In this document: positions 16,834 through 25,825 of the stretch, one piece after another
Layout: every line of letters starts with the position of its first letter
Numbering within the stretch: the stretch's first letter is position 1
From: Paenibacillus sp. TCA20
Lineage (GTDB): Bacteria; Bacillota; Bacilli; Paenibacillales; Paenibacillaceae
Length of the DNA stretch: 64,000 nucleotides
Assembly: GCF_000732325.1 (NCBI RefSeq)
Contig: NZ_BBIW01000004.1
Span: forward strand, 62,001 to 126,000
Direction: 5' to 3'
Notes under the pieces: generated by a model
The model's database searches: none
The model's input: the letters and a program-made list of their open reading frames with translations, nothing else
What the model was told of the DNA's origin: nothing
Translations under genes and position numbers: made by a program

Positions 16834-16867
16834 AAACCGTCAGGCTTATGCCTGGTGGTTTTTTTGT
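16834..16867 (+). terminator. Terminator after nos
   Basis: AAACCGTCAGGC / GCCTGGTGGTTT, 12 pairs with two G-U, loop TTAT, then a run of T. Confidence 0.85.
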
Positions 16868-16971
16868 GTGCTCATCGTAAGGTGCGAAGGAAGCATGTCA
16901 TTCATCGGCCTGTTTCGGAATAGATATAATGATAAGCTCTCGAATCACCTTACACGAGGGAGGGGCAAGGA

Positions 16972-17877
16972 ATGGACAAAAGCCAGCTGATTTCTCTGAT
17001 TAAAGTGCCCTTTGGATACGGTGCGGGCCGAATGGGCAGTGAGCTTGGCCCTGAGCGTCTGCTGCGTTTGGGTCTGCTAGAGCAGTGGAAGGAGCTTGGG
17101 TATGTGCTTGATGAGCCTTCCCGTATTATATTGAAGGATCAATGGAGCGATAAGGCAATAAACGTGCCCTTGAAAAATGCGTCTAAGGTGTTGTCTATAT
17201 GCACGGCATTAGCTAGTGAGGTTAAACTGAAAAGAGCCGAAGGGCATTTTCCATTCATCCTCGGCGGGGACCACAGCATCGCAATGGGGTCGCTAGCCGG
17301 GCTGACGGCGGATGGAGGGAGCCTCGGTGTTATCTGGATGGATGCCCACTCTGATCTCAACACGGAGGAGACGACGCCATCAAGGAATATGCACGGTATA
17401 CCCTTAGCTGTCGGATTGGGAAGGGCAGCGCTGAAGCTGTTTCACATCTGTGAAGGCGCAGCAGACATTGATCCTTCCAAGACCGTGCTGATCGCGGCCA
17501 GAGAGCTGGATCCCGGTGAGAAGGAGCTGATTAAGGAGCTGGGAATCCATTGCTACACGATGCATGAGATTGATAAGCTCGGCATTCAGAAGGTGATCGA
17601 TGAGGCGGTCGATATCACCAGCAGTGGAACAGACGGCGTTCACCTCAGCTTCGACATCGACAGCCTTGACCCTGCGGAGGCACCGGGAACAGGTACGCCG
17701 GTTCAAGGCGGATTATCTTATAGAGAGGCCCATTTTGCCATGGAGCTGCTGTATGAAGCCGGGATCATTACTTCCTGCGATTTTGTAGAGGTGAACCCGC
17801 GGCTGGATCGGAATAATCGGACCTCGAAGCTGGCGGTGGATTTGATCGGGTCGTTATTCGGCAAACGTATATTGTAA
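16972..17877 (+). CDS. rocF: Arginase
   Basis: A 301-residue ureohydrolase that cleaves arginine to ornithine and urea. The binuclear manganese ligands are in GGDHS, WMDAHSDLN and SFDIDSLDP, and NMHGIPLAVGLG and the Glu of DFVEVNP complete the family pattern. GAGGGAGGGG precedes the start. It is transcribed separately from nos, which ends in a strong terminator, but the two sit side by side and use the same substrate. Agmatinase-type members of the family are similar, but the NMHGIP segment and length favour arginase. The gene symbol is by family. Confidence 0.85.
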   Translation: MDKSQLISLIKVPFGYGAGRMGSELGPERLLRLGLLEQWKELGYVLDEPSRIILKDQWSDKAINVPLKNASKVLSICTALASEVKLKRAEGHFPFILGGDHSIAMGSLAGLTADGGSLGVIWMDAHSDLNTEETTPSRNMHGIPLAVGLGRAALKLFHICEGAADIDPSKTVLIAARELDPGEKELIKELGIHCYTMHEIDKLGIQKVIDEAVDITSSGTDGVHLSFDIDSLDPAEAPGTGTPVQGGLSYREAHFAMELLYEAGIITSCDFVEVNPRLDRNNRTSKLAVDLIGSLFGKRIL

Positions 17878-17923
17878 TCCTGGATTATATGGGATAAATT
17901 ATTTGAACAAAGGGTTATGAGCC

Positions 17924-17964
17924 AAGCACCTCATGGGAATTTGTATCCGTGAAGGTGCTTTTTT
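17924..17964 (+). terminator. Terminator after arginase
   Basis: AAGCACCT / AGGTGCTT with a 21-base loop, followed by TTTT. Confidence 0.65.
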
Positions 17965-18008
17965 ATGATGCAGCCTCTCTCCAAATCTCCATTCGTGTAA
18001 TTGCATTA

Positions 18009-18023
18009 TGAAAATCATTTTCT
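18009..18023. promoter_or_regulatory. Possible Fur-family box
   Basis: TGAAAATCATTTTCT is a 7-1-7 inverted repeat with 12 of 14 informative positions of the Fur consensus. It lies 30 bp upstream of the potA promoter. It could be chance in AT-rich DNA. Confidence 0.3.
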
Positions 18024-18053
18024 GAAAAATTGTCAATCGGTCGAAAAAAGAGT

Positions 18054-18081
18054 TTGCGCGATGGAGTGTATTTTATATAAT
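18054..18081 (+). promoter_or_regulatory. potABCD promoter
   Basis: TTGCGC, 16 bp, TATAAT, about 95 bp upstream of potA. Confidence 0.5.
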
Positions 18082-18175
18082 AGTTTCGATGTGTGCCCGA
18101 ACGGATATAATGACATATGCATAACGAAACCGAAGGCTTATGGCACATCCCCTCAAAAAAGGAGGTTTTCATTAC

Positions 18176-19312
18176 ATGACAAATCAGGAGTCTATCATCC
18201 GTTTCGAGAACGTCACAAAACAATATGATAGCGACGATCCGATCCTTAAGTCGGTCAGCTTTGAGATTGAGAGAGGTAAATTCTACACCCTGCTAGGACC
18301 CTCTGGCTGCGGAAAGACGACGATTCTTCGTCTCATTGCCGGCTTTACCGAGCCGTCGGAAGGAAATATTTATTTTAACGGCAGCATTATTAACCGGGTC
18401 CCGGCGCATGAACGTCAGGTTAACACGGTGTTTCAGGATTACGCACTTTTTCCTCATCTGAATGTGTATGAGAACGTAGCGTTCGGTCTTCGAATCAAGA
18501 AGATGAAAAATGCCCAGATCAAGGAGAAGGTCAGTGAAGCACTTCGCTTCGTTAACCTTGCAGGATACGAGAACCGGGAAATTACGGAAATGTCGGGTGG
18601 TCAGAGGCAGCGTGTGGCCATCGCCCGTGCCATTGTCAATCAGCCGGAGATTATCCTATTGGACGAGCCTTTGTCAGCACTTGATCTGAAGCTTCGTACC
18701 GAGATGCAGTATGAGCTGCGTGAGCTGCAGCAGCGGCTGGGCATTACCTTTATTTTTGTCACGCATGATCAGGAAGAAGCCCTTGCCATGTCAGACGAGA
18801 TTTTCGTTCTGAACGAGGGTGTCATTCAGCAGAGCGGCACACCGATCGATATTTATGATGAGCCGATTAACCGATTTGTCGCTGATTTCATCGGAGAGTC
18901 TAACATTGTGGCTGGAAAGATGAAGGAGGACTATCGGGTCGAGTTTGCAGGCAAGACATTTGAATGTGTGGACAAGGGACTTAAGAAGGATGAGCCGATT
19001 GAAATCGTCATTCGTCCAGAGGATCTCGAGATTACGACGGCAGACCATGGCAAGCTCCAGGTGCGTGTAGATTCTCAGCTGTTCCGCGGGGTTCACTATG
19101 AAATTTCCAGCTATGATGATGCAGGGAACGAGTGGCTCGTGCACTCTACGAAGCGCGCTGTTGTTGGAGAGACCATCGGGCTCTATTTTGACCCGGAGGC
19201 GATTCACGTCATGCGTTTTGGCGAGACAGAGGAGGAATTCGACAAACGGCTTGAATCCTATGGCGATCTGTCCGAAGGAATTCAAGGACAAGGAGTAAGT
19301 CATGAATCGTAG
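18176..19312 (+). CDS. potA: Spermidine/putrescine ABC transporter ATPase
   Basis: A 378-residue ATPase. Walker A is GPSGCGKTT, the signature MSGGQRQR, Walker [15 protein letters not shown] and the switch His in [10 protein letters not shown]-terminal TOBE domain (from about residue 245, including VIRPEDLEI) is typical of PotA. The start follows AGGAGG at eight bases; an upstream in-frame ATG lacks a site. It heads a compact four-gene operon whose reading frames overlap one after another. It is similar to the other PotA-like ATPase of this window, but the two belong to separate operons with different cargo genes. Confidence 0.92.
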   Translation: MTNQESIIRFENVTKQYDSDDPILKSVSFEIERGKFYTLLGPSGCGKTTILRLIAGFTEPSEGNIYFNGSIINRVPAHERQVNTVFQDYALFPHLNVYENVAFGLRIKKMKNAQIKEKVSEALRFVNLAGYENREITEMSGGQRQRVAIARAIVNQPEIILLDEPLSALDLKLRTEMQYELRELQQRLGITFIFVTHDQEEALAMSDEIFVLNEGVIQQSGTPIDIYDEPINRFVADFIGESNIVAGKMKEDYRVEFAGKTFECVDKGLKKDEPIEIVIRPEDLEITTADHGKLQVRVDSQLFRGVHYEISSYDDAGNEWLVHSTKRAVVGETIGLYFDPEAIHVMRFGETEEEFDKRLESYGDLSEGIQGQGVSHES

Positions 19313-20123
19313 CATGGGTTCCCGCAACTTGTATCTGATCCCTTACATGCTGTGGATCGTGCTGTTCGTCGTTGCCCCAATTCTGCTGATTCTGTACTAC
19401 TCTTTCTTTAATGTTGAAGGACAATTTACATTTGAGAATTATGCGAAGTTTTTTACACCGGTTTATTTAAAAATGACACTGAGCTCGTTCTGGTATGCGC
19501 TGCTTATTACGATCTTCTCGCTATTAATTGCTTATCCGACCGCATATCTGCTGACTCGAACGAAGCATAAGCAGCTGTGGCTTCTGCTGGTTATTCTGCC
19601 AAGCTGGATCAATCTGCTGCTGAAGGCGTATGCGTTCATCGGGCTGTTCGGAACGTATGGGTTCACGAATGCACTGCTTGAGACGATTGGAATTGGAACA
19701 CAGCAAATTCTGTTTACGGATTTCAGCTTTATTTTTGTCTCGGTATACATCTTTATTCCGTTTATGATTCTGCCGATCTTTAACGCGATAGAGGAGCTTA
19801 ATCCATCCCTCATCTATGCAGCAAGAGATCTGGGGGCGTCGCCCTTTACCACGTTCCGGCGGGTAATCTTTCCGCTGACCTTAAGCGGAGTGAAGGCCGG
19901 TATACAGGCTGTCTTTATTCCCGCGTTATCACTGTTCATGATTACAAGACTGATTGCAGGTAACCGTGTGATTACGCTGGGTACGGCCATCGAGCAGCAT
20001 TTTCTCGTGACACAGGACTGGGGAATGGGAGCCACCATTGCCGTCTTCCTGATCATTATTATGATCGCGATTATGTTCATCAGCGGTCAAGGAAAGCGGG
20101 GTGTGCCTCATGGGAAGAAATAG
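19302..20123 (+). CDS. potB: Spermidine/putrescine ABC transporter permease
   Basis: A 273-residue permease with six predicted helices. The coupling loop is [24 protein letters not shown]. It overlaps potA by 11 bp and potC by 14 to 23 bp, which indicates translational coupling. The N-terminal helix ([21 protein letters not shown]) and the family-typical [10 protein letters not shown] segment support PotB. Confidence 0.92.
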   Translation: MNRSMGSRNLYLIPYMLWIVLFVVAPILLILYYSFFNVEGQFTFENYAKFFTPVYLKMTLSSFWYALLITIFSLLIAYPTAYLLTRTKHKQLWLLLVILPSWINLLLKAYAFIGLFGTYGFTNALLETIGIGTQQILFTDFSFIFVSVYIFIPFMILPIFNAIEELNPSLIYAARDLGASPFTTFRRVIFPLTLSGVKAGIQAVFIPALSLFMITRLIAGNRVITLGTAIEQHFLVTQDWGMGATIAVFLIIIMIAIMFISGQGKRGVPHGKK

Positions 20124-20913
20124 CAAGCTCTCAAATTTGTATCTGTTTATCATCTTCGCCATACTGTACCTGCCGATCTTCTATCTGATCTTCTACTCCT
20201 TTAACAGCGGTGGAACGATGCAGAACTTTGAAGGCTTCACACTCGAATGGTATGAAGAAGTGTTTGCAGACACAAGGCTGCTGATTATTGTACTGAATAC
20301 ATTTGTTATTGCGCTGTTGTCGGCGGTAGTATCCACCATATTGGGGATTGCCGGCGCACTTGCGATTTATCAGGTTCGGCGCAAGCGCAACAAGAATACC
20401 TTGCTCTCACTTAATAACGTGCTTATCGTGAGCCCAGATGTTATTATCGGTGCCTCCTTCCTGATCTTCTTTACGATGCTGGGCATTCAGCTCGGGTTCA
20501 GCTCGGTACTGCTGTCTCACATTGCGTTCAGTGTGCCGATTGTTGTCCTGATGGTGCTTCCTAAGCTGCAGGAGATGAGCCCGACACTGATTGATGCAGC
20601 AAGAGATCTAGGTGCCTCCGGCTGGCATGTACTGACAAGAGTCATTCTGCCGTTTGTTAAACCAGGGATTTTTGCCGGATTCTTTATGGCATTGACTTAC
20701 TCGCTGGATGACTTTGCTGTGACGTTCTTTGTTACAGGCAATGGCTTCTCCACCCTGTCGGTCGAGATCTACTCACGCGCAAGGCAGGGGGTATCACTCT
20801 CGATCAATGCATTGTCGACGCTGCTATTCCTGCTTACCATTGTGCTTGTTATTGGTTATTACTTCATTAACACCCGGCAGGCCAAGCTTCAAGGAAAGGG
20901 GCTGAGACCATGA
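20110..20913 (+). CDS. potC: Spermidine/putrescine ABC transporter permease
   Basis: A 267-residue permease, partner of PotB. The first helix (LYLFIIFAILYLPIFYLIFYS), then PDVIIGASFL and the coupling loop [20 protein letters not shown] are all PotC-like, as is SLDDFAVTFF. A GTG nine bases upstream is an alternative start; both lie inside the end of potB. The stop overlaps the next ATG in ATGA. Confidence 0.9.
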   Translation: MGRNSKLSNLYLFIIFAILYLPIFYLIFYSFNSGGTMQNFEGFTLEWYEEVFADTRLLIIVLNTFVIALLSAVVSTILGIAGALAIYQVRRKRNKNTLLSLNNVLIVSPDVIIGASFLIFFTMLGIQLGFSSVLLSHIAFSVPIVVLMVLPKLQEMSPTLIDAARDLGASGWHVLTRVILPFVKPGIFAGFFMALTYSLDDFAVTFFVTGNGFSTLSVEIYSRARQGVSLSINALSTLLFLLTIVLVIGYYFINTRQAKLQGKGLRP

Positions 20914-21980
20914 AGCAGCTGGTACAGACGTTCAGTGTTGTGCTGATCGTCGCATTTCTGCTGATGTATCTTACATCGGTTCTCAACTCCAGTGAAGGCT
21001 ACTCCGGCGGCAACACCCTTACGATCTATAACTGGGGCGATTACATCGATCCTGAGCTGATTACGGAGTTTGAAGAAGAAAGCGGACTGAAGGTCATCTA
21101 TCAAACGTTTGATTCCAATGAGGCGATGATGACGAAGATTCAGCAGGGAGGTACGACGTATGATATCGCGATACCCTCTGAATATGCCATCAGCAAAATG
21201 AAGGAGGATGATCTTCTGCTTCCGCTGGATCATTCTCAAATACCGAATCTGAAGTATATCGATGAACGATTTATGGATTTGTCCTTTGATCCCGGGAATG
21301 AATACTCTATTCCTTATTTCTGGGGGACGGTGGGCATTGTGTTCAATCCGGAGCTGACAGATCTCACCTTCAAGAGCTGGGACGATCTATGGGATCCGAG
21401 TCTGAGGAATCAGATCCTGCTTCTGGATGGGGCGAGAGAGGTCATCGGGATGGGGCTCAACAGCTTGCATTATTCACTGAATGATACCAATGAAGACCAT
21501 CTGCAGGAAGCACTCACGAAGCTGTCCACCCTTACTCCCAACGTCAAGGCTATCGTAGGAGATGAGATCAAGATGCTCATCGCTGGCGAGGAGGCCGCGG
21601 TAGGTCTTGTCTGGTCCGGTGACGCATCCGAAATCATGAGCGAGAATGAGAAGCTCGACTATGTTGTTCCGGAAGAAGGCTCGAACCTATGGTTTGATAA
21701 CATGGTGATTCCGAAGACAGCGAGCAATATAGAGGGAGCACATCAGTTTATCAACTTCATTCTAGATCCGGAGAATGGGGCAAGAAATGCAGAGTACGTC
21801 GGTTATTCTACGCCGAATGCGGCGGCGCTTGAGCTGCTGCCTGAGGATATCTCTGGAGATGAGCGGTTCTATCCTGATGAGGAGCTTACCGGGAAGCTGG
21901 AGGTCTACGATAACCTAGGCAGACGAATGCTGTCCCATTACAATGATTTATTCCTGGAGTTCAAAATGCATCCGAAATAA
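20910..21980 (+). CDS. potD: Spermidine/putrescine-binding protein
   Basis: A 356-residue binding protein of the PotD family; the mature part begins LTIYNWGDYIDPELITEFEEESG, followed by YDIAIPSEYAI and FWGTVGI, all diagnostic. The N-terminal hydrophobic segment (VVLIVAFLLMYLTSVL) has no lipobox Cys, unlike most Firmicute PotD proteins, so the protein is either anchored by an uncleaved helix or secreted. Start overlaps the potC stop. A strong terminator follows. Confidence 0.9.
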   Translation: MKQLVQTFSVVLIVAFLLMYLTSVLNSSEGYSGGNTLTIYNWGDYIDPELITEFEEESGLKVIYQTFDSNEAMMTKIQQGGTTYDIAIPSEYAISKMKEDDLLLPLDHSQIPNLKYIDERFMDLSFDPGNEYSIPYFWGTVGIVFNPELTDLTFKSWDDLWDPSLRNQILLLDGAREVIGMGLNSLHYSLNDTNEDHLQEALTKLSTLTPNVKAIVGDEIKMLIAGEEAAVGLVWSGDASEIMSENEKLDYVVPEEGSNLWFDNMVIPKTASNIEGAHQFINFILDPENGARNAEYVGYSTPNAAALELLPEDISGDERFYPDEELTGKLEVYDNLGRRMLSHYNDLFLEFKMHPK

Positions 21981-21991
21981 GCATTGATTTG

Positions 21992-22028
21992 AAGACTCGT
22001 TGTCCACATGTGGATAACGAGTCTTTTT
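21992..22028 (+). terminator. Terminator after potABCD
   Basis: A nearly perfect 34-base palindrome from AAGACTCGTT to AACGAGTCTT, followed by TTT. It has almost no loop. Confidence 0.8.
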
Positions 22029-22173
22029 GATTACCGACTGAATATTTATGCAGTTATTGTATATGACAAATTAAAGCGGCTATTTTGATCGATGGCTATC
22101 CATCATATTTCTTATCCATCAGGAGTAATTTATTTTACATACTTATTTTCACTTACTAAATAATATATAATAT

Positions 22174-22204
22174 AATCAATTTCATAATACCTTTAGCTGC
22201 TTCA
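22174..22204 (-). repeat. 31-nt dispersed intergenic repeat, copy B
   Basis: The reverse complement matches copy A upstream of dps in 30 of 31 positions. The rest of the 339-bp gap between potD and the nitroreductase gene is AT-rich and holds the potD terminator and one ATGAAATTGATTCAA element near 22249. Confidence 0.7.
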
Positions 22205-22319
22205 ATCAAGGGTATATATTGTTTCAAATCCACCTTTTTTATGATTTATGAAATTGATTCAATAAGGTACAAGCTTGTGAATACATACGCATCATACTTA
22301 AGAAAGTAGGGTTAACACA

Positions 22320-22937
22320 ATGGGAGATTTGCAGACGGTAATTAAAGAAAGGCGTTCCGCTATGAAGTTTAAGGAAGGAGCTGTAATTAGCAAACAAGAG
22401 CTTGAGAAGCTGTTCTCGCTCAATAAATTTGCTCCTTCGGCGTTTAACTTGCAGCATACGAATTATCTGGTGCTTCAAAGTCCGGAGGACAAGCAGAAGG
22501 CCTATGAGGCATCAGGTCAATATAAGACTTTGACCGCATCCGCAGTCATTATCGTGCTCGGGGATACCAAGGCTTATCAGCAGGTGAAACGACTGTACGA
22601 AGGAATGCTCGCACTTGGGATGTTGACACAAACAGAATACGACTTGGAGACAAGCAGTGTGATTGAGATGTACGAGACGAGAGGTCCTTCCTTCCAGCGG
22701 GATGAGGCGATTCGTAATGCGAGCCTGTCAGCGATGCAGCTCATGCTGATTGCGAAGGATATGGGCTGGGATACCTGTCCGATGATCGGTTACGATGATA
22801 AGCAGCTGGTATCGCTTCTGAATATCCCGGAGGACCTAATCCCTGTTATGATGATTACGCTCGGTAAAGCGGATGAAGAGAAAATAAGACCACGGGGATA
22901 TAGGAAGCCTGTGGATGAATTTGTGAGTATCTATTAA
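22320..22937 (+). CDS. Nitroreductase family protein
   Basis: A 205-residue FMN-dependent oxidoreductase. The opening VIKERRSAMKFKEG, the APSAFNLQHTNYLVL segment that binds FMN, and the late GYDDKQLVSLLNIP with MITLGK are standard for the family. It would reduce nitro compounds, quinones or similar electrophiles with NAD(P)H. Its upstream DNA carries two elements of the ATGAAATTGATT type. Physiological substrate cannot be told from sequence. Confidence 0.9.
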   Translation: MGDLQTVIKERRSAMKFKEGAVISKQELEKLFSLNKFAPSAFNLQHTNYLVLQSPEDKQKAYEASGQYKTLTASAVIIVLGDTKAYQQVKRLYEGMLALGMLTQTEYDLETSSVIEMYETRGPSFQRDEAIRNASLSAMQLMLIAKDMGWDTCPMIGYDDKQLVSLLNIPEDLIPVMMITLGKADEEKIRPRGYRKPVDEFVSIY

Positions 22938-22990
22938 GTTTGTTAAGTCTAATATGTGGATAGCTTCTATATAAAGGTTATCAACACGGC

Positions 22991-23028
22991 AAAGGTCTGA
23001 CTACTGCATCGTGCAGAATCAGACCTTT
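22991..23028. terminator. Bidirectional terminator
   Basis: AAAGGTCTGA pairs with TCAGACCTTT around an inner CTGCA/TGCAG stem. It separates the converging nitroreductase and acylation cassette transcripts. Confidence 0.7.
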
Positions 23029-23032
23029 GTTG

Positions 23033-23215
23033 TTAAAAATTCATATAAATAAATTCCGTGGATTCCCCCGAGAAGAAGATGATCCCCAGCGCAACGGCGA
23101 TAATTACAATTGCACCCGCAATCGATATCAATCCATAAGCCGCAATTCGAGCTGCACGTGGAATGATATCAAAGAGATCGGGCTCTGTCCGCGTTTTACT
23201 GCGCTGTAATTCCAT
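23033..23215 (-). CDS. DltX-like small membrane protein ending FIYMNF
   Basis: A 60-residue protein with one membrane helix at about residues 24-48 and the C-terminal sequence ESTEFIYMNF. The C-terminal F-x-Y-x-x-F pattern is that of DltX, the small partner of the MBOAT protein DltB whose terminal tyrosine has been proposed to carry D-alanine across the membrane. Here it is the last of three genes, overlapping the SGNH gene by 20 bp, with an AAAGG site before the ATG. A longer in-frame start lacks a site. No dltA or dltC is in the window, so the acyl group carried is unknown. Confidence 0.7.
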   Translation of the reverse strand: MELQRSKTRTEPDLFDIIPRAARIAAYGLISIAGAIVIIAVALGIIFFSGESTEFIYMNF

Positions 23216-24356
23216 ATGGCAACAGCCTTTCGTATAAGATTTCCCCAAAGATTCGACTTCCTTCATCTACCATGTGCGAAGAGTCGTGATAGAACTCATG
23301 CGGTATCAGGTTACTCCCCCCGGCATTGAAATCAATGAAGGGATATCCGCGGGATTCAATAAGCTCCTGGTAGGCCCCCATAACCGTAAAATAGTCTGTC
23401 CAATTCAGCATGTTGTGCCGTGTAATCAGATCCTTGTCCAGTGGTGCCGAATAGAAGACAGCTTGCTTGTCATGCTTGTCCAGCAAATCGAGGGTCTTGT
23501 TCATTAGGGTCAGTCCGAAGCTGCTCTCTGCATGAAATGGCTTGCTCCATGTATATAGATTGGTAAAATGATTGACGATGCCCGCTTGCTGCTCGGCCGT
23601 TAGCTGCTCATAGGGCGTATATGGTGGAGTGTAAGGTGTCACGATACCTTGTCTCTCATTTCGTTCCGCAGTTACCTCCCTGCGCAGCTTCTCAAGTGAA
23701 GTACGTGTAGACAGCAGGCGGTAAGTTAATACATCGCGGTCATGGTACAGCGGCCAATGGCTTAATATTTCGGTTGTCATGAAATCGTGAACGGTATTAG
23801 GTACGGACTCCTCGTTCTTCGCAGGAGAATGAAGCAGCCACGATTTCGGAATATTTTGATCCAGCTTGCTGAGCAAGGAAGGGTATACCGTTACTTCAGG
23901 ATCATTATCTGTCAGTGGAAGTATACCGTAATTGATCTCATAGACAACATAATCGACCTTATCGATGACAGAGGCGAGGATGGCATACGTTTCGGCCAGC
24001 CGAGCCCCCGTTAATCCGAGGTTCAGCACACGCTTGTCGTTCAAGTGAACCTGCAGCACGCCGGAGGTGGTGTTACTGCTGTCTCTTACAGTTGTTCCGT
24101 ACACGGTGGAAGCTCCGAACAGCCCAATCCATGGCTGATGGTCATCCGGCTGCGCCTGTAAATGCTCAATCCACAGGGGTGTATATACAACGGAATCATA
24201 GGCAGGCACCCTCAGCTCTTCTTCAGCGTAGGATACGATCGCTTGCTCTGACTCTTCCACAGCACTGCCGGCCCAGATGGTTATTGCGCATAAACCAAGG
24301 ACAGCGAGAGCCAGCATCGCCATCGTCAGTTTTTTAATAGGAAGCTTGTTTAACAT
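23196..24356 (-). CDS. SGNH-type protein of acylation cassette
   Basis: A 386-residue protein with one N-terminal membrane helix (about residues 10-30) and an extracytoplasmic domain. It has an SGNH-like nucleophile block GLFGASTVYG, a second block GLTGARLAE and the late DSSHMVDEG that fits the catalytic Asp-x-x-His. Such proteins accompany MBOAT acyltransferases (DltD, AlgJ/AlgX, PatB) and act on the outside, transferring or removing the acyl group. It starts 18 bp after the MBOAT gene and overlaps the DltX-like gene. Its sequence is not close to classical DltD by eye, so acetyl transfer to a wall or capsule polymer is at least as likely as D-alanylation. Confidence 0.75.
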   Translation of the reverse strand: MLNKLPIKKLTMAMLALAVLGLCAITIWAGSAVEESEQAIVSYAEEELRVPAYDSVVYTPLWIEHLQAQPDDHQPWIGLFGASTVYGTTVRDSSNTTSGVLQVHLNDKRVLNLGLTGARLAETYAILASVIDKVDYVVYEINYGILPLTDNDPEVTVYPSLLSKLDQNIPKSWLLHSPAKNEESVPNTVHDFMTTEILSHWPLYHDRDVLTYRLLSTRTSLEKLRREVTAERNERQGIVTPYTPPYTPYEQLTAEQQAGIVNHFTNLYTWSKPFHAESSFGLTLMNKTLDLLDKHDKQAVFYSAPLDKDLITRHNMLNWTDYFTVMGAYQELIESRGYPFIDFNAGGSNLIPHEFYHDSSHMVDEGSRIFGEILYERLLPYGITAQ

Positions 24357-24374
24357 GATCTTACATCCTCACTC

Positions 24375-25571
24375 TCAGGAGCCAAGACCGAACAGTCTTA
24401 GCATTAAATCCATTCCATCCGATACGGGCAGCACGAAGAACACCCGGCTCAGGGTAACGCCAAAGAAAGTCATTCCAATGGCAAGCAGTGTCGTTCCAGG
24501 TTTAAGCCAGACCGGTACGGGTCTCACAAGGGGCTTGATTTCCTTAATAAAGAAACGATGAATACAGAGCATGATGCCATGAAACATCCCCCATACTACA
24601 AAGTGCCAGGCTGCACCATGCCACATTCCAGACACGGTCATCGTGCACATCAGGTTGACATAAATCCGTGCTTTGGATACACGGCTTCCCCCGAGTGGAA
24701 AGTAGACGTAACGAGTAAGCCAGGAGCCCAGCGAGATATGCCAGCGGTTCCAGAACTCGGCAATACTGCGGGCGAGATAGGGATTACGGAAATTCTCTGG
24801 TATAACGATCCCGAATAAACGTGCCGTCCCGATTGCAATATCAGAGTAGCCCGAGAAATCAAAATAGATAACAAAGGTGTAGGCGATCAGCGATACCCAT
24901 AATGTCCAGGTATCCGCGCCGCTTATTCCTTCCGGCGAATAAATAGGCTGAGCAAGAATGTCAAGGGAGGCGGCGAGCACCAGCTTTTTGAATAATCCAA
25001 TCCCGATACGCAGGACGCCGATTCGAACATTCTTCCATTGAAAAGCGGCGGTCAGCTGAGGGTAGAACTGCTGAAACTGCTTGATCGGGCCAGCCACCAT
25101 CGTTGGAAAGAAGAAGAGAAATGCCAGGAAGCCCACAGGCTTATGCTGCGGAAGATTTCCACGCTTCTTCTCAATGACATAATGAATCAGCTCAAAGGTA
25201 AAGTAAGAAATCCCTAGCGGCAGTATGAGATCATCTACGGTAGGAAGGGAAGGTTCGTTTATAAACCCAAATAAGCTGTTCACCATGCTGCCGAGCCAGC
25301 TGCCGTACTTGAAATATCCGAGTACAAGGATGATTAACATGATGGTCGCAGGATAGATCCAGCGTTTACCACGTTTCAAGGAGCTATGAATCAGCAGGAA
25401 GGCAATAATCGCCTCTGCGAGCAGCAGTAGGACAAAGAAGCCTGCATAATAGGAATAAAATGAAATCCCCGCCGTAATAAGTACAAGCGGTCTAATCCGA
25501 TGAGGGCTGATATAGTACAGGACAATTGCTGCGAGTACGAATAGCCAATATAGCCAGTCTGTGTACATCAT
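24375..25571 (-). CDS. MBOAT family O-acyltransferase
   Basis: A 398-residue multi-pass membrane protein of the MBOAT family (AlgI/DltB group). Conserved parts are LPLGISYFTFE, FFPTMVAGPI, FDFSGYSDIAIG, FRNPYLARSIAEFWNRWHISL and the active-site His region GMWHGAAWHFVVWG. It moves an activated acyl group through the membrane to an outside acceptor. The start is one of two adjacent ATG codons after GGTGGA. It is the first gene of the three-gene cassette with the SGNH protein and DltX-like peptide. By eye it resembles AlgI-like proteins as much as DltB. Confidence 0.9.
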   Translation of the reverse strand: MMYTDWLYWLFVLAAIVLYYISPHRIRPLVLITAGISFYSYYAGFFVLLLLAEAIIAFLLIHSSLKRGKRWIYPATIMLIILVLGYFKYGSWLGSMVNSLFGFINEPSLPTVDDLILPLGISYFTFELIHYVIEKKRGNLPQHKPVGFLAFLFFFPTMVAGPIKQFQQFYPQLTAAFQWKNVRIGVLRIGIGLFKKLVLAASLDILAQPIYSPEGISGADTWTLWVSLIAYTFVIYFDFSGYSDIAIGTARLFGIVIPENFRNPYLARSIAEFWNRWHISLGSWLTRYVYFPLGGSRVSKARIYVNLMCTMTVSGMWHGAAWHFVVWGMFHGIMLCIHRFFIKEIKPLVRPVPVWLKPGTTLLAIGMTFFGVTLSRVFFVLPVSDGMDLMLRLFGLGS

Positions 25572-25627
25572 GTTTTTTCTGTTTCCACCATTTCTGATTG
25601 AGCAAGCTCAAATTGATCATGAATTCG

Positions 25628-25655
25628 TTTATAAGTTCACTTGATAATTATTCAA
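25628..25655 (-). promoter_or_regulatory. Candidate promoter of acylation cassette
   Basis: On the minus strand TTGAAT and TATAAA are separated by 16 bp, about 57 bp upstream of the MBOAT start. Confidence 0.4.
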
Positions 25656-25776
25656 ATTTCAGGAAGGAAGTGCCAAATATAAATTTTACCGTAAAGAGGG
25701 ATATGGTGCCAACCTCATTATATGGAATAATAGAGTGGATAGTAGAAAAAACACCAAATATAGGTTGATTTTCTGC

Positions 25777-25807
25777 ATAAAAAAGCCCGCAGCGTGACTG
25801 CGAGCTT
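25777..25807 (-). terminator. Terminator after aldo/keto reductase gene
   Basis: On the minus strand AAGCTCGCAG pairs with CTGCGGGCTT (one G-U), followed by TTTTTT. Confidence 0.8.
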
Positions 25808-25825
25808 GGTATAAATGGATTGAGA

